DNA from: Schizophyllum amplum
Lineage: Eukaryota; Basidiomycota; Agaricomycetes; Agaricales; Schizophyllaceae
NCBI GenBank assembly: GCA_007026445.1
Contig: VDMD01000010.1
Location: forward strand, 186,001-250,000
Direction of reading: 5' to 3'
Length of the DNA: 64,000 nucleotides
Shown here: positions 1-11,477 of the stretch, one piece after another
Numbering within the stretch: position 1 is the first letter of the stretch
How the letters are laid out: every line of letters starts with the position of its first letter
Notes under the pieces: generated by a model
Databases searched by the model: none
Told to the model about the DNA's origin: nothing
The model's input: only the letters and a program-made list of their open reading frames with translations
Translations under genes and position numbers: made by a program

Positions 1-3000
1 GGATCGCGGCGCAAACACCAAATTCTTCAAAGAGCTGCTCTACATCTTTGTCGCACATCTTCAGCTCCTCCCGTCTTTATCGGTCGCAGAACGCGCCCAG
101 CACGTCCGTCACGTCCATCCGAAGCTCAAGACTCTTCTGCTCGAAGAGTTCCTGCCTGTGGCACTGTCTGTTGCCGGCCCGTTGCACGCGATTACGGATG
201 TCGATGGCCACATATATGTGGCGCTTCTGGGTGCTGTTATCGACGGTGTTTCCCCCGATCTGAGCCATCTCCTCGGCAATGATCGCGACGAGCGCATTCG
301 TGGGCTATGGAAGGATGCCTGCTGTCCCGCTGTCGATCTCGTAGCCTTCGCTCGCCACTTCGCCTGTCCGATGGCTTCGTCAAAGCCTCGCGCTATCGTT
401 TCTGAGGACGTATACGCAGTCCTACCCTTTCACGAGCCAACCTTCGACGAGCATTTGTCGGACATCCGCGTTCCCACGTCGGAGGAGCAGGAGGGTCTTC
501 TGGCCGGCGTACCCGTAAAATACGCTCGAGGGGTCCTTTTCGCCGACGTGCATCACTGGCACAACAACCGCAGCATTCTACCATCTCACCTTGGTGGCAA
601 ACCAGCTGAGAAGAAGTCGACGAATGCATGGCAGCGCAGCCGGCAGCTACGTAGCGAGCAGCGCTTCACGCACGGCCTTCAGCAGCAGGCGGCGACGCTG
701 ATGGGCACGGTCGGCCTGAAGCAGCTCGTCATTGCGCCTGCGGGCAACGGGTCCGACCAGCGCGTTGCGGTCAGCGACAAGCGAGCATCGGGACGGACTG
801 CGATGACGCACGCAGCGAAAACCTCGCAGAAGACCGCGAAGGGCAAACCGCCCAAGATGTCGAAGAAAGAGCAGCTCTTGCTCGACATCCAGACGAAGAA
901 GGACGCGGAGGGGCGGAAGACGTCCATCAAGAGCTGGAAGGCACATTTAGTGGCGATGGGAGCGTTGTCCGTGGATGGGAAGCTTGCCTACCTCGACCAG
1001 ATCAACCGCAACAAGGAAGAAGAGGCCTGGTTAGGTACGGAACTCCGCGCGCTGCGTCTCGACCTTCTGTTACGCTTGTGGATCAACGACCCGGCGCGCG
1101 ACACCGAAACGGCCCGCGACAAGTACACGACGCAGGCCATGCACACCATAGCCGACTTGTGTGGACGCAAGGTGCTCACGAAGGCGATTGCGGAGAAGAT
1201 CAGCGGCGTACTTACGGTCCTCGGGTTCGGCGCGTACGCGAAAGACTTGCTGCCGGATGAGGAGAAGCTTGAGGACTTGAAGATGACGTTCAAATTCGTC
1301 GACTTGCTTGAGGCGAAGGGCACGCAATCTATCTTCCCCTGGATGCGCGTTCTGGAGGACCCGGTCGAGTGGCAGTTGCGGCTCTGGGGAGAGCACATGG
1401 ACCGCAGTATTGATGCTGCGAGCGACCCCCGCGTGGGCTTCCGCCCCGATGCGTGGCAACGACGCGTCCTCGACGCTATCGACCGGAACTCTTCCTTGCT
1501 TGTCATCGGTCAGTACTCGACGATTTACCGTAGTGAAGTATGTTGATCTCCTCCATACAGCTCCGACGAGCTCCGGCAAGACGTTCATATCATATTACGC
1601 CATGGAGAAAGTCTTACGCGACAGCGACAACGGTATACTCGTTTACATTGCGCCAACAAAAGCTCTCGTCTCGCAAATTGCCGCTGAGGTTTACGGACGC
1701 TTCAAGAAGAATCTGAAATCCGGTTCACTATGGGCGATGCAGACTCGCGATTACCGCGTCCACGATCCGCAAAACTGCCAAATTCTCGTCACTGTGCCCG
1801 ATATGCTCGCGATCATGTTGTTGAGTCCGCCTCTTGCGCGCTCGTGGACGCCCAGGATCAAGCGGTCAGTGGCGAAGCACGCCTTTCGCGTACAGTATAC
1901 TTAAAGACGTTACAGGATCATACTGGACGAGATTCACTCCATAGGTCAGCAAGAGGGTGGCGCCGTCTGGGAGCAAATACTTCTTCTGGCACCTTGTCCG
2001 ATCATGTGCGTGTCGCATCTCGTCTTACTTTACGTCGTGAGCTCACGCACTTCTAGCGGTCTTTCAGCTACCATCGGCAGTCCGGAAAAATTCAACGACT
2101 GGTTGGCCACGGTCCAGCGCGCACATGGCTACGAGCACGAGCTTGTCGAACATCCTCATCGGTACTCGCACCTGCGAAAGTACCGCTATGTGCTGGCGAA
2201 AAGTCCGCCGCTGTTTGAAGGATTGCAATCTTACGAGACCTCTCACCGCGTTCGTTTCCTTCATCCCGCGTCGATTCTCGGTCACGGACCGCGCACGATG
2301 CCTCCGGACCTCGCCTTTGAAGCGTCGGACACGCTCTCGCTATACCACGCACTCGTCAAGCAGAGGAGCGTCATTAATCTCGATATCGACATCGACGACT
2401 TGAAGCCAGTTACTTTTTTTCAAGTCATGCAGAGGCTTCATCACTCAGAAGGATGTCCTTAGATACGAAGCGGCGCTCAAGGGGGTGTTGACGCAACTTA
2501 TCGAGGCGTCTCACCACGGTGACGCAGCGTCTGCCCTGAGGCTCATTGCTCGGGAGTTGCAATCGTCCTTGGGCCTGAGGGTGACGCCGACGACGTCGCA
2601 TTCGCTTCGAACGCCGGGCGCTTTCTTAGAAACATGGTGCATTTGGTGTCTGATCTGCATGCCAGCGGTAGCCTTGTGAGTGAGCGTCTCCCGTCGGTCG
2701 CTATGTTGTGCTCATGTATTTGATAGCCTGCTATTATCTTCAACTTCGACCGCTCGTACTGCGAAATCATCGCAATCGAACTGGTCAATAATCTCGAGCG
2801 TGCTGAGAGGACTTGGCGCCAAAAGTCGCCCGCTTGGAAGTCTCGCGTCGAGGAGTGGGAGAAGTGGCAAGCGAGTGCGAAGGACAGACAACGACAGGAA
2901 ACGCGAGCGAAGCGAAACGCCACGAAGGACGATGACGGCCCCAGTGCGTCAACAAATACACATTCCTGGCAGACTTCCTTCGACCCCAAGGCACCATCGG

Positions 3001-4869
3001 AGGGCTTCACGTTCGCTGGTGTTCATGCGTACACCAAGGAGGAACTGGACGAAGACATAGGCGAAGTGGAATGGCGCTCGAGAGGCGTCGCTCGTAGGAT
3101 GCCCTGGATCTTCAAAGCCTTGCGCCGGGGAATTGCAGTTCACCATTCGGGTATGAACAAACATTATCGGACGCTTATCGAACGGTGAATCGATCGACAA
3201 AGAACCCAATACGGTGTCTAACTAGTCACCAGTCTCTTCCGCATCGGATATGTTCGTGTCATGATATCCACAGGCACGTCTGGCGCGAATGTCTAAAGCC
3301 ATCTGAAACTGGACTGCTTACACTCCAGGAACATTGGCTTTGGGAATCAATGCACCAGCGAAGACGGCGGTGTTCGCGGGCGATAGTCCATTCTTGACTG
3401 CGTTGATGGTACGTGACTGTCGAAGAAGTAGATATTTCTGCTGAGCTGAGTTTCGTTATGAAGTACCGCCAATGTGCAGGACGTGCAGGACGACGAGGAT
3501 ACGACCTCTTTGGCAATGTGGTCTTCTATGGCCTTCCAGAGGAACGCGTGCAGCGCCTCATCCTCTCCAAGCTTCCTTCATTGGGCGGCACCTTCCCTGT
3601 GACGTCGACTATGTGCCTGCGTCTAGTCAACCTTCTTCATGGCTCTGGGAATGCGATGGTTGCGGTGGACGCCATCCGTAGTCTGATGTCCCTGCCTCAT
3701 GTCACATTCTCCGCTGGCCCCGGACGGCACCAGCTCTTACATCATGTGCGATTCAGCTTCGATTATCTTCGGCGGGCGGGCCTCCTGGACGGCGAGGGCC
3801 AAGCCCATGAACCTCTACGGAGTGGCCGCTCATCTATATGTGAGTAGAAGGTCACTAAACTGCTGTAATTTGCTCAAAGTCCGTCTAGTACACGGAGCCC
3901 AGCAACTTTGCCCTTGTCGCGCTTCTTCGCAAGGGGACACTGCATGACATTGCTGCCCAGGCAAATTTCGAGGAAGCCAAGCGCGAGTTCATCATCCTGA
4001 TGTGCCATCTCTTCGACCGCCGTTACCTGTCTCGCGTGTACACCAAGAAGGAGCATCTAGAGGACCTCTGCAGGCGGTACCCTTCCCGCATTGGTGTTGC
4101 CAGCGCTTCATTCCGATGCCTTACGCGTTCTTCGGATGCACGACAAGGAGATCCTTAAAGTCTTCAAGGGTTACGCCGTCACGTTTGCTCAGGCGCAGAT
4201 CGACAAGCTTCCTAGCGACGGAAGTCTACCCCTGAGTCATGTTCAGTACCTCGGAGACGGCACTCCTTGCCTTGTTAGAGGGTCGCTGCTGGCAATCTGC
4301 TGTCCCGCGCGTCGTCCGCTCCTCGTTCGTTGCGACCTCGGGTCATGGGGATCAGTTTGACAGCGTGGGCGAGCTCTGCCGCACGGCGCGCGCGGGCGTT
4401 GATTTGCATGAGCACGGAATCCCTTCTATGGAGCGCTTCATACTCTCTGCAGACCACGTCAATCGGACAGCATGGAGCATATCCTCAACGCCTACATCTA
4501 CGACTTTTACACGCACGGGCAGACCTCCACTCTCGCTCAGGCGAACGGCATACGGCATGGCGACATTTGGTTCCTTCTCGAAGACTTCAATCTGACGCTT
4601 CTCACGTTGAAGACGGCACTGCAACAGCTCCTGCAAGGCGGACACGACGACGATACCACGGGTGTCGTGGGTACTGCGGACCCGGCGGAGGATGATGGGG
4701 TGGACGAGGTCGAAGGTGAGGAGCTGAAGGAGGATGATGAGACGCGTGACGAACAAGGGGAGGAGTTCTCTCGGCCAAAGGTATCCCGGACTTTGACTGG
4801 AATGTATACCGAATGGTTTCGAGCGCGCATGCGGGCTTTTACGAGAAGTTCAAGGCGATGTGGGCGTAG
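1..4869 (+). CDS. DDX60-like DExH-box (Ski2-like) RNA helicase, 5'-truncated by the window
   Basis: A superfamily 2 helicase of the DDX60 family (cytosolic, RNA-directed; animal DDX60 is linked to RNA decay and antiviral sensing, and the fungal role is unclear). The frame is open at base 2, so the N-terminus lies upstream. Visible motifs are: motif I APTSSGKT (across the 1509-1560 intron), DEIH (about 1932), LSATIG (about 2064), [13 protein letters not shown] (about 3150), [12 protein letters not shown] (about 3337) and the [12 protein letters not shown] signature (3473). Introns are 1509-1560, 1865-1915, 2006-2056, 2676-2726, 3185-3232, 3274-3328 (GC-AG), 3409-3463 and 3840-3888. The protein ends FKAMWA at 4869. 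About seven single-base frame changes (near 2415, 2571, 3799, 4086, 4236, 4465 and 4785), mostly in homopolymers, interrupt a well conserved reading. This looks more like sequencing error than decay, but a recent pseudogene cannot be excluded. Confidence 0.88.
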
Positions 4870-5233
4870 TTGTGGTGTCGCGTCGCTGCGCATACCATCG
4901 AACTTTCCGACGTGATTACATTTCTATATGTTACTTCTTCATGCTGCAAACGATGTTCTTCTCTCGCTGCTACTTGCCCGAATTTAAGGAGAGAGCACAT
5001 TGCACTCATCGTGGCAGAACGCTGGGTGGCAGACTGGTACTCGTCAGTGCCGCGGTCGGTTGAGCTCGTTTGAATCCATGAGATTTGCGGAAGATGTCAC
5101 AAAAAGTTTATCAGACTTGGCGTTGACACCGGTCCCGCTCACTTTCCAAGCCTTTCCTCGACCGTTTGGCGCGTATCTTTCGATTCCCTGGGCCGTTTAG
5201 GATGATTTAAAGTGTCCTGGATACCCAGAATAA
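4870..5233. other. 3' flank of the helicase gene, no gene seen
   Basis: This interval between the helicase stop and the tRNA-like fragment probably carries the helicase 3' UTR. I see no conserved reading frame, repeat or RNA gene in it. Confidence 0.5.
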
Positions 5234-5270
5234 GCCGCCGTAGCCTAATGGTTATGGCGTCGCCTTCTGG
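5234..5270 (+). pseudogene. 5' half of a tRNA-Arg-like gene, cut off in the anticodon loop
   Basis: The sequence has a 7-nt acceptor strand GCCGCCG, a TA linker, a D arm GCC-TAATGGTTAT-GGC and the start of an anticodon stem TCGCC followed by TTCT. It closely matches the first half of the complete tRNA-Arg at 12363 (same D arm and same AAGCC lead-in). No matching anticodon 3' strand, T arm or acceptor 3' strand follows; a GC-rich hairpin begins 15 bases later. A-box bases are present and B-box bases are absent. Which arginine anticodon it had cannot be settled. It could be a relic split by an insertion at the anticodon loop. Confidence 0.7.
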
Positions 5271-5284
5271 GTGCGCCGACCACT

Positions 5285-5359
5285 AGCACCCTTGGGCCGC
5301 CCTGGGACCCACGAGGAGCGCCAGCGACGGAGGGGTGTCCAGGGCGGTCCAAGGGTGCT
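5285..5359. repeat. Inverted repeat with 21-bp arms next to the tRNA fragment
   Basis: Arms 5285-5305 and 5339-5359 are reverse complements with one mismatch, around a 33-nt loop. Read along the plus strand the left arm starts AGCACCC and the right arm ends GGGTGCT. The hairpin lies just downstream of the broken tRNA, so it may mark an element end or a recombination junction. No target duplication was found. Confidence 0.85.
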
Positions 5360-5375
5360 TTGCGCGCCGGGAACA

Positions 5376-5535
5376 TGCGTGTCGTGCCGTCGTCGTCGCG
5401 TCGTCGTGCCCGTCGTCGTCGCGTCGTCGTGCCCGTCGTCGTCGCGTCGTCGTGGCCCGTCGTCGTCGTCGCGTCGTCGTCGTCGCCGGCGTCGTCGTCG
5501 CGTCGTCGTCGCGTCGTCGTCGCCGTCGCCACTAC
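5376..5535. repeat. CGT-rich microsatellite/minisatellite
   Basis: Runs of CGTCGT are broken at intervals by GCCCGT or GCG, giving about three copies of a 24-nt unit between 5390 and 5460 and looser CGT runs after that. The stretch is open in several frames only because it is low-complexity. It does not look coding. Confidence 0.85.
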
Positions 5536-6085
5536 CATCCGACCGCGGCCGTCACTCCGTTGGTCGTCCACCACCGTCGTCTTCCGCCCTGTCATGGCTG
5601 CCGCCGTCATCGTTGTCATCGCCGCCGTCGTCGCTGCTCCCGACGTCGAGGAAGCGCCCGCCGATCGGCCGCCGCCGCGTCCCGCCCGCCCCCTATCCGT
5701 GTCGCGTCGCGTCGCGTCGACGCGTGACGTATGCAATTTATTATTCCGTGCCGTCATGTCAGAGTACATTGCCGCCTTCTCATCCCGCCGCGCCGTTCAC
5801 CCCGAGCTCCCTCCGCGCGCCCTCCCCTCGCCTCCACCTCCCGCGCTCGTCTCTTGTACGGTCTCGCTGCGCCGCCGTCATTACTTCGTCTGGTCGGTCG
5901 TCAGCCATGGATACATTCGGTATCGCACGACGCACCGGGATCGGCAGGGTGACGACAACGCTTGCCGCGGAGCGCGCGTCCGTCTGCCTCCTCTGGGATG
6001 CGCGGTCGACCAGGGGGCACGACGAGCATGGGGATTGGCGGCAAACGCGGCCTTGTATGCGTCGGACGCTTCGCACGGTTGCGAC

Positions 6086-7597
6086 ATGATGGGGCGGAAG
6101 CAAAAGCGCGGCTTGTCTCCCGCCACCATGTCCTGGTCCGACTCGTCAGACGACGGCTTCTACTCGGATCGAACGGTGGGCGACGTGTTTGGCGACGAGG
6201 GGCGCCCGACAACATCGACTTTGGGTCACCGCCTACGAGGACGACTTGCGCGAGTTGGAGATGGCGCTCAGGCAAGTGTCGCGCAGCCGCGCGCCATCGC
6301 GCGCATACATCCAGCCGAACCCGGCGATCTTGCCCGCGTCGACCGCGTCGACCGCTCCCTATACAAGCCGTCACTCGGTATCCTCAGGTACGTGTACGCG
6401 CTTCGGCTCCCGTGCGTTCGCTCACACCACGATAGAACCCTCCCGGGCGAACTCCGTCACCGCTTCCCCTACCAAATTCGACGCGAGCGCCAACCGTCAC
6501 GCCAGTCCGAGCCCTCCCGCCAGCCGTCGGGCGAGCCCTCGCCACCACATTCGCCCTCCCGCCAGCCATCGCCCGCAGACGAAGAGCCCACGGAAACGAC
6601 GGGCACAGACTCGACCGTTGTCGAACCCCCTGCTCGGCGGCGGGGTCGCCCCCCGGTTTCTGCGAGCATCTCCGCCGAGCAGGTCGCAGAGACCGTGCGC
6701 GCCAATCTCGGACAGGCGCCCCTGCATCCCCACGACCTCCTCAGTCTCGTGCCCCAAGGTCAGACGCTGAAGCGTCGCCAGGCGCTTGCCAACGCATCGC
6801 GGCATCGCACCGGACCGGGCGACTGGGACACCCGTCGTCGACCATCTCGTCGACTCTGACGTCTTCGCCGTCCTCCGCAAGCAGAAGAGCTTCCTCGCGG
6901 ACACCGACCTTACGGGCGTTTGCGAGACAGCACGAGGTGAGGCGCTCATGCGCATATACCCACGTCGCTCACACCCGACAGACTATATGCCGCTTTCGGC
7001 AGACGGCCGGCGTTCACTCACTCGTGTACAAGACACTGATCAAGCTCTTCGACGTCTCGTTCGCCCGCCGCTGGCATGCTTGCTGTCAGCACGACGACCG
7101 CTTCGCCACCCGCTTTTATCAGCAACTGTGGGCAGAGACGCCGGCCGGAAAGGCCGCGCTTGCCTGACGCGGACCAGGCCACCGTCTTCAAGACGCACAA
7201 AAAGGCCATCAGAGACCAAGTCACGCGAAAGCAGCAGCCCCACGTCACTGCTCGCAACCGTCTCCTGCGGCTGTTTGCTAGGGTGCGTGCGTCCGCACGT
7301 CTGCGTCCCTTCCCTGACTATATTCCAGTTCGGGCCCATCGTTTCATCGACCCGTCCTGGGATTACGATATCCTCTATAATACCGCGAACGGCCCCGTGG
7401 CAATGAGGACCGCTACCGCGTACTACGACGCGTTCGCGGCCGAGACGGACGTGGAGACGCGAAAAACACTGTACATGCACGCCGAAGCGGCCGTCATTGC
7501 ATTTGCAGATAGTATAATGGACAAGGAGAACCTCGAAACCGTCCGCGGGCAGCTTTGGGAGCTTAGAGTACATGCCGCATTTGCGTTTATGACGTAG
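6086..7597 (+). CDS. Orphan protein with an AT-hook-like motif, upstream of the recombinase gene
   Basis: Not recognised. The start is taken at the double ATG at 6086 (reads MMGRKQKRGLSP). The N-terminal third is acidic and then Ser/Pro-rich. An AT-hook-like RRRGRPP lies near 6630. The more ordered C-terminal half has segments such as FLADTDLTGVCETAR (about 6890), YKTLIKLFDVSFARRW (about 7027) and DPSWDYDILYN (about 7350), and ends at TAG 7595-7597. Introns are likely near 6933-7000 and at about 7282-7327. The reading needs several single-base frame corrections (near GGGG at 6199, and near 6230, 6800, 7155 and 7340). It lies 545 bp upstream of a tyrosine-recombinase-like gene on the same strand, so it may belong to the same element. 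That link is inference. Confidence 0.55.
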
Positions 7598-8142
7598 TAA
7601 AATAACCTTTTCCCGGAACATCCATCAATGTTCACGCGCGCGTGCTGGCATCGTCGTCGCCCACAGCGTCTGGCGTCGTGCTCACCTTGCTGCTCACGCC
7701 GCCCTCTGGACATTCCATTTTCCTCCCGCTATGCCATCCACGTGTGGGGCCAACCCTCAGCCTTCCCCCAGTGTTTCGACAAGGCGATCCTTGACATGGC
7801 AGGTGGTGTCGTGCCATGTCACACCCTTCTCGCTGTCGTATTCTGCCGTCTGTGTGGACCACTGGCACCGACCTCCTCCCTGCGAGTCCGCCTCCTCCAT
7901 CCACGTCAACCGGGCCCACTCATGTATAACCCAACGCGCCCCTCGAACACCCCTGCCAACTCGCTCGTCGTATGTCGTCGACATGTCACCGGGATGACCG
8001 GCGACAGTACGTGCGCTCAAAAAGAAGCGCCATCCACAGTTATAAAAGCAAAGGAGCTGGCAATACGTCGCTGCCTCCCCCGCTGCCTCCCCCATGCTTC
8101 CTCACGGCGCCGTGCGGTCGGGAAACCTACCCGGCGTTCTCA
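7598..8142. other. Intergenic region between the orphan and recombinase genes
   Basis: No conserved frame is visible. TATAAAA occurs at 8041-8047, about 100 bp upstream of the recombinase ATG, and is a plausible core promoter. A CTGCCTCCCC repeat lies just downstream of it. Confidence 0.4.
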
Positions 8143-11100
8143 ATGCCCCCGAGAAACGCACGTTCCTCGCAAGCACGGGTACCACCGATGGTCGCTAACG
8201 CGCCCACCCGTCGACGTCCGTGGCCTCGTTCCTCAGCAACAAGGGCCCGCACCCGCCCTGTGATTGCTCCTGTCGCCGACGACCACATCGACCCGGTCGG
8301 CCTTCCCACAGCCAAACCCAGACGCGGCAAGGCAAAAGTCGATACCGCAAAGGCATTCGCAGCGTTCTACGCCAACCGCGAAGCTCTCCTCGAGCGCACG
8401 GTCGCCAACAGCACCTTCGACCTTCATACTCTCGCCGCCACGACCCTCTCGAATTACGACGCGTACGAGCGCCTCTGGCTCGAGTACTTTACGCTATTCT
8501 TCCAATCACCCAGAATCGCCGCACTCACTCTGCAAGGAGGTCAAGCGCTCCCGGAGGAGGGCGTCATCAAGTCCTTCTTCGAGTTCATCGCAAAGACGCG
8601 CGGACCCAATGGCCGCGGTCTCTCGTACATCAGTGTGACCAAGATACAGAGTGCCGTCATGGGCATGGTCAGTTTCCTCGCTCGCTTCCCCACCCCATAC
8701 GTTATGCTCATCTCTGCGTGTAAAGTTATACAGGCGCGGCGTAGAGACGCCTAGCTCCGGTTACCGGGAGTCTATCAAGAATGTAAGCACGACGTGTTAC
8801 GTCTCCGTACGCTTCGCTCACCCACCGCGCAGATGATAGACAGGATGGCCAAACAGACCGGCGAGATCGAGGACCGCAAACGCGAAACCCGTCTTGTGCG
8901 CAACTGCGACCTCGTCACCTTCCTCGGGGCCATTCTCGATCCCGGGCTCGCGATCGGGTCTCAGAAGACCCGTGTCTTTCTCTACTTCCTGACGACGGTC
9001 ATGGCCGAGCTCGGCACGCGCATCGGCACTTGGACGGAGGCGTTCAACGCGCAGGGTCTCGTCCAGTGCACTCGCTGGGCAGACGCCGAGGTCTTCATCG
9101 AGGGCGGCGACCAGTGGGGGCTGGACGTGCGCGTGTTCTTCACCTTCCGCTGGATGAAGAATCACAAGCATGACTCCGAGAGCTTCAAAGCTTCCTGCCG
9201 CGCTCTGCACGGACCCGAGGCGCACACCGACCCGGTCCTTCCGCTTCTCGCCATTGGCTGTCACTACGCCGTATGGGAAGAGACGGAACAAGTGCTGGAG
9301 TGGATGACGGGGCGGCGCCGCCGCCCACAGAAAGGGTCGCGCTCACCGTACGTGACGAATTCAAGAAGACCGGCATCCTTCGGGCATCCGTTCAGCCAAA
9401 GGACTGGTCGGACCTCAACACCACTAACCAGCCACTCATGTACCAGCAACGCCCGGAGCCGCAGGCTTACAAGACGTCGAGCTCCTCGAGCGCGCACACC
9501 TACGCTGGCAAGATAGGCAGGCACTGTGGACTCGCGGACTTTCATTGGAAGGTCCTTCGATATACCCACAGCGAGCACGTCAAAAAGCACGCTGGCAAGG
9601 TTTGTCCAGCCTCCTCCTCCCTCTTTCCCTCGCAATTTTGGCTCACGACATGCTCAGGAGATCGTCGCTATCGCGATGGGTCACCGTCATGGCTCTAGTC
9701 TGAGCTACATGACATATCGAGCTCCAGTTATCCCTGAGGACCTGCAGTCGCGCCGCCGCGGTCAGATAGAGGACACATCCTCCATCGATTTCTACAACTC
9801 CATCGCACGCAACGCGGTCCCTCCGTCTACCGCGAGCCTTCACGAGGAGACGATCAAGCGCACGTTCACCGATTCCAAGGTCGAGAAACTTGGCCTCTTG
9901 TACGAGCAACTCGACTTCAAGGTGCACGAGAAATATGGGAAATGGACCGACGAGCTGCCCGACGTCGAGGACGACGAGTTACTAGAGGAGGCAAGGGACT
10001 TGCAGAACAAACTCCTCCGTGCACTCTTTGACCTGACGCTCTCCGTGAGTGACGTCTCCATCGCCGGTACAAAACCTCGACTGAGACCAAGCATAGGTCA
10101 CGTCCGGTCTTCCCTCCGAAACCGTCGGCCCGCCCGACGAGGAAATCTCTACGTCCAGCGAGGATACGCCATCCGAGTCTCGCAGTGCGTCGCTCGGACG
10201 GCTTATCGACGCTCTTGTCGCAGGGCACCCCTTCCTACCTCTCGTATCTCAGGACGGCGGGCGTCACGGGCGGCGCGCGGTCTTTCAAGCGTTCACATGC
10301 ATGATGGGGCTGGACGAGTTGGCACTTCACCGCAAGTGCTATCTCTGCTTGCGCGAGGGAACGGACAAGGACCTCAAGGGCAACTATGGTGTGCACATGT
10401 GGAAGTGCATGGAAGCTCACTTCAGTAGCACCCACACGCGATGCCCCTTCTGTGGTGTTATCTTCCTGAACGACGACGACGAGGGAAAGGATGATGTTGG
10501 AGAGTACGAGCAACATCGCCAACAATGCTACGTCCTCGCCATGGCAGAGTTCAATGAAAACATCGAGGCCACCGAGCTCGCAGGCCGTCCCCTGTACGTG
10601 TTTCAGGTTCCCCAACTGTCCGCACTCATGCTCACGCTTTACCCAGCGGTATTGACTCGTACAAGAGAGTTCTGGATTCCGAGAACGCTTGTCGTACCGT
10701 GTACTACTGCCCCGTCTGCATCAATGATCACGATAATCACTGGGATAAGTGTGGCACAAAGTAAGTAGTTCCTCGGTCGACGGCGCATACATATACTCAT
10801 CCCTCCCAAGCGACAAGAGCGCGAAGGAGATGATACGCTACATGATGGCCATTGCAAGACGATATTGGCACCCAAGTTTGCCCTCGAACGTACCTATTAC
10901 TGTAGCATCTACACCTGTCGCAAGAGCGCCCCGTCTGTGTATGTTGGTTCCTCGAACATCGTCGACCAGCCGCTGACCTGCCCGCAGCAAGTACGACACG
11001 GTCGGTATGTTGGACCACTGGCACAACGTGCACGGGTACAGCCTCCTCCAGTGCGTCGACAACCGGCCAGGGCACGATCACGCACAGGACGGCACGCTCT

Positions 11101-11315
11101 CCTTGCGCGAGTCGGTCGAGCTCAGCAGCTCCGTCCCCTACGCCGAGGACAAGCACATTCTATACCCCGAGGACGTCGACCTCTTGCGTGCACGGCTCGC
11201 CGGGAAAGTGACGGGCGATGTGTTGGATGTTGCGTACGTTTGCCTGACGGAGGTCTGTCGCAAGGCGGACGCGAGGAGGCGGGCAGCAAAAGTGATTCGT
11301 GAGAAGACCAAGTAG
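8143..11315 (+). CDS. Probable tyrosine recombinase with C-terminal zinc fingers (DUF3435/Crypton/Captain-like)
   Basis: Exons: 8143-8667, 8726-8782, 8833-9599, 9658-10044, 10097-10593, 10647 to about 10759, about 10811-10938, and 10988-11315. The N-terminal region has TLSNYDAYERLWLEYF and a helical SAM-like/core-binding segment. Candidate catalytic parts are GTRIG (box I Arg, about 9010), the Lys of RWMKNHKHD (about 9150), LRYT (box II Arg) and, after the 9600-9657 intron, VAIAMGH followed by SYMTYR with a candidate nucleophile Tyr. The C-terminus has several Cys/His clusters: CYLCL then CPFCG with H-x4-C, CPVCINDHDNHWDKC, and YYCSIYTC with HWHNVH. This order (recombinase core, then zinc fingers) recalls DUF3435/Captain proteins of fungal mobile elements; Cryptons are the alternative. 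Two single-base frame breaks are needed (GGGG near 9310, and near 10850). The family assignment rests on motif order only. Confidence 0.6.
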
Positions 11316-11477
11316 CTGATGGACATATGAGTGCGATGACGACGTACAAATTCCGAGTGCAATTCGACTGGTAGTTCCGTAAGCTGCGAGTGGGAAGAGC
11401 GATGTAAAAGCGAGAGCGACGAAAGCGACGAAAACAAAGAATGAGAAAGCGAAAAACGAGGATATCAATAGCGAGGA

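Noticed and set aside
5271..5770. Long open frames rich in Arg, Val and Ser on both strands
   Set aside because: They follow the CGT microsatellite in every frame and have no complex sequence or splice signals.
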